From contig JAUXBJ010000077.1 in assembly GCA_030619425.1 (NCBI GenBank), forward strand, positions 1 to 7,216: a DNA stretch of 7,216 nt, in the 5' to 3' direction. The notes under the pieces are model-generated. The model had not been told where the DNA came from. It searched no databases and saw only the letters and a list, made by a program, of their open reading frames with translations. This DNA is from a bacterium. Lineage in GTDB: Bacteria; Zixibacteria; MSB-5A5; GN15; FEB-12. Each line of letters opens with the position of its first letter. Position 1 is the first letter of the stretch. Shown one piece after another: positions 6,601 through 7,216 of the stretch. Position numbers and translations under genes: made by a program.

Positions 6601-7216
6601 GCACCACTGCTGGTACCACCTGCACTTGATAAACAAGAACTCACTGAGCGGTGGCGATCTCAACGATGCAGCCTGGTTGAATGGCAAGCTCTTCAAGGTC
6701 AAGTCCGACAATACCACGCCAGCGTTGATCTACAAGAGGCATCGCAACTGGACACCGTCCGGGACCGCCTCACCGCCCCCAGCCAATACTCCTCAAACCA
6801 AGGACGACATCCGCCAGCCGATAACGGTCGAGGAACGTTTGCGGTTACCCAATGTCGTCTCGGTGAGTGCCGCGCCCGATCTGTCATCAGTCAGTACTGC
6901 TCACCAGGCTAACTTCACTCACGATGCGTCCGCCAATACGTTGACCTACGACATTGATGCCGGCACTATGAGCACGGCGGAACGGGACGCCTGGCGCGGC
7001 GCCTTTACCAGTGACGACAACAAGGCCAAAGTCAGCCGTCTCTACCAGAAAACCCAGTCACTCCGGCGCGTCCACGTTGCCATCTACGACGTGGGACAGG
7101 ACGAATCCTCAACAAGGTTTTTTCACGATAATCAGACCGATGAATACCATGCCGTGCTGGTGGTGCGTGTGATGTTAAGCATAAAAGGGGACGCGCCTGA
7201 GGCGGACTGGGAGACC
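3686..7216 (+). CDS. Giant OmpA/peptidoglycan-binding/metzincin-like protease cargo protein (partial, 3' end off window)
   Basis: The frame is open for 1,177 codons to the window edge. Residues 1-49 are a Gly/Ser/Thr linker with no signal peptide. Residues 50-130 look like the start of an OmpA C-terminal-type domain (ILEFEDTLF; LITGHTASQSD at 104-114; RLSRERA at 120-126). Residues 172-205 resemble a peptidoglycan-binding-1 module (WECDPGDVDNSF, ATQTALNNF). The OmpA fold seems to resume at VGCGHSYAV (272-280) and SRVELLIYD (296-304). Residues 316-450 are beta-rich with CP motifs at C316 and C331. Residues 453-587 form an unassigned region (MKWFSHNWHT, 474-483; FSLDDIVLMD, 521-530). A Pro/Gly/Ser linker covers 588-611. 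The next region holds a zinc-protease-like site, HELGHVTSLSD (911-921) followed by EY, and SMMYY (962-966) like the metzincin Met-turn. A Pro-rich linker covers about 1023-1038, then an incomplete C-terminal part. ATG 3686 is the first canonical start after the in-frame stop at 3557-3559; its ribosome site is poor. The role as injected cargo is inferred from the PAAR neighbour. Confidence 0.85.
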   Translation, partial: MTGGSEGGGTTGGGSGTPSGTTTTSADASVGTDAVTGTTTETTLTPIPVDILEFEDTLFHDDSAVMLPEVPGLDPTADNAPMTGVKAIGMAFLFAAMYPERGILITGHTASQSDVPESFRLSRERASCVMYMLQGNDARWALTCAGRHTIEDYKQILKYVHEYTGSWKDGDWECDPGDVDNSFNEATQTALNNFATHFNSDIADDSEEIAPLPATLGDIISEATDNRLSAGHWLALYSVYELMVCDFLGKTRTELADMSIDLNWISDTVKMVGCGHSYAVPDSERGDDKIRSTTDSRVELLIYDGSDSESDALVVCPTMPITAVHDLENDCPMWHERHFAKNYVGSGDRYAVVYHLKFRYYDRIKKDFQDIPGRVNIKAYKRDAAAGSTVEEIPCITQYQDGIHTVRVRFSEENPDFSSKLLYFGFEAPEHEGTPVVRMIHTSGPDATPVIVNRPDDWATKTFAEKYQYYDLPMKWFSHNWHTRHESTAANDERFHEHIKDKRELKPFGSNVTSQSEPLMFSLDDIVLMDSATGHDQNIQDADQLGTAKALCAGGADPGSRVKLFIVDSTTNQFKLWERPNEDRTSLNPPPPSTGSGGGGSGSGSGSSTTTRAERIRLERNLVSGLAPGVKVVHFRDGFYTVGDRRTTDEPGDWMDKTGNQGAYVVGARIALRDDPDRHKKWEMHYNQHEKSYTGDYDVHYFHQIHLEGNHPVSLLIASATMNFMLDTRQDPSAAAWTSATENPGMSDVDNFVHQGVYNAQEYWNRKGYYFIDERDTGDAYVIIRRFVFFDERETFTMPLTELPTNSDWEDLSNHQALFGAGSNFRTAQGRTFGGPVKFVAFICPDQAAGVNYGLAYAWAVRGETSGTYSLPYSLMKLNKSAYQITTGIFAYNNTGYQEDGTRYGVFTLAHELGHVTSLSDEYTQDVNEQDSATPARMYITKGMPGFDQFFVQYNPSTNQTSMMYYNGAPRLHHCWYHLHLINKNSLSGGDLNDAAWLNGKLFKVKSDNTTPALIYKRHRNWTPSGTASPPPANTPQTKDDIRQPITVEERLRLPNVVSVSAAPDLSSVSTAHQANFTHDASANTLTYDIDAGTMSTAERDAWRGAFTSDDNKAKVSRLYQKTQSLRRVHVAIYDVGQDESSTRFFHDNQTDEYHAVLVVRVMLSIKGDAPEADWET

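Noticed and set aside
1..7216. CRISPR arrays, tRNA or rRNA genes
   Set aside because: No regularly spaced direct repeats and no cloverleaf or rRNA-like segments were seen on either strand by eye.

Overview
The window (7,216 bases, fairly GC-rich) looks like chromosomal DNA of a Gram-negative, probably environmental bacterium. The grounds are a tRNA-splicing/RNA-repair pair (archease + RtcB), a DUF2934-type small protein, a palindromic MITE-like repeat of a kind common in uncultured and deltaproteobacterial-type genomes, and a PAAR spike protein followed by a giant OmpA-type cargo protein of the sort found with type VI or related contractile injection systems. The phylum cannot be fixed from the sequence; a Zixibacteria- or myxobacteria-like lineage is only a guess.

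Layout. Left edge (42-215, +): a 57-residue DUF2934-like protein, convergent with the next gene. 243-1721 (-): rtcB, complete, with all signature residues of the GTP-dependent RNA ligase. 1722-1973: intergenic, holding a perfect 11-bp-stem palindrome (1751-1775) and a 168-bp MITE-like element (1781-1948) with near-perfect 15-bp terminal inverted repeats and nested hairpins. 1974-2399 (-): archease, the RtcB activator, upstream of rtcB on the same strand. The repeats therefore sit inside an archease-rtcB operon. 2400-2570: a divergent promoter region. 2571-3665 (+): a PAAR-repeat spike-tip protein with a beta-rich C-terminal extension. 3686-7216 (+, running off the right edge): at least 1,177 codons of a multidomain protein. 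Its order is a Gly/Ser/Thr linker, an OmpA-like domain split by an inserted peptidoglycan-binding-1-like module, beta-rich and unassigned regions, a Pro/Gly/Ser linker, a zinc-peptidase-like domain (HELGH...D plus an SMMYY Met-turn-like motif), another Pro-rich linker, and an incomplete C-terminal region.

How the genes work together. Archease and RtcB form an RNA ligation/repair unit: archease speeds formation of the RtcB-guanylate and allows multiple turnover. The rightward pair reads as a spike plus large cargo of a contractile injection apparatus. The PAAR protein would cap the spike. The large protein has no signal peptide although OmpA-domain proteins usually do, and it carries a candidate metzincin-like protease, so it would travel with the spike. 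No tube, sheath, VgrG or immunity gene is visible, so the type of apparatus and the effector role are inferences. The most novel content is the architecture of the large protein.
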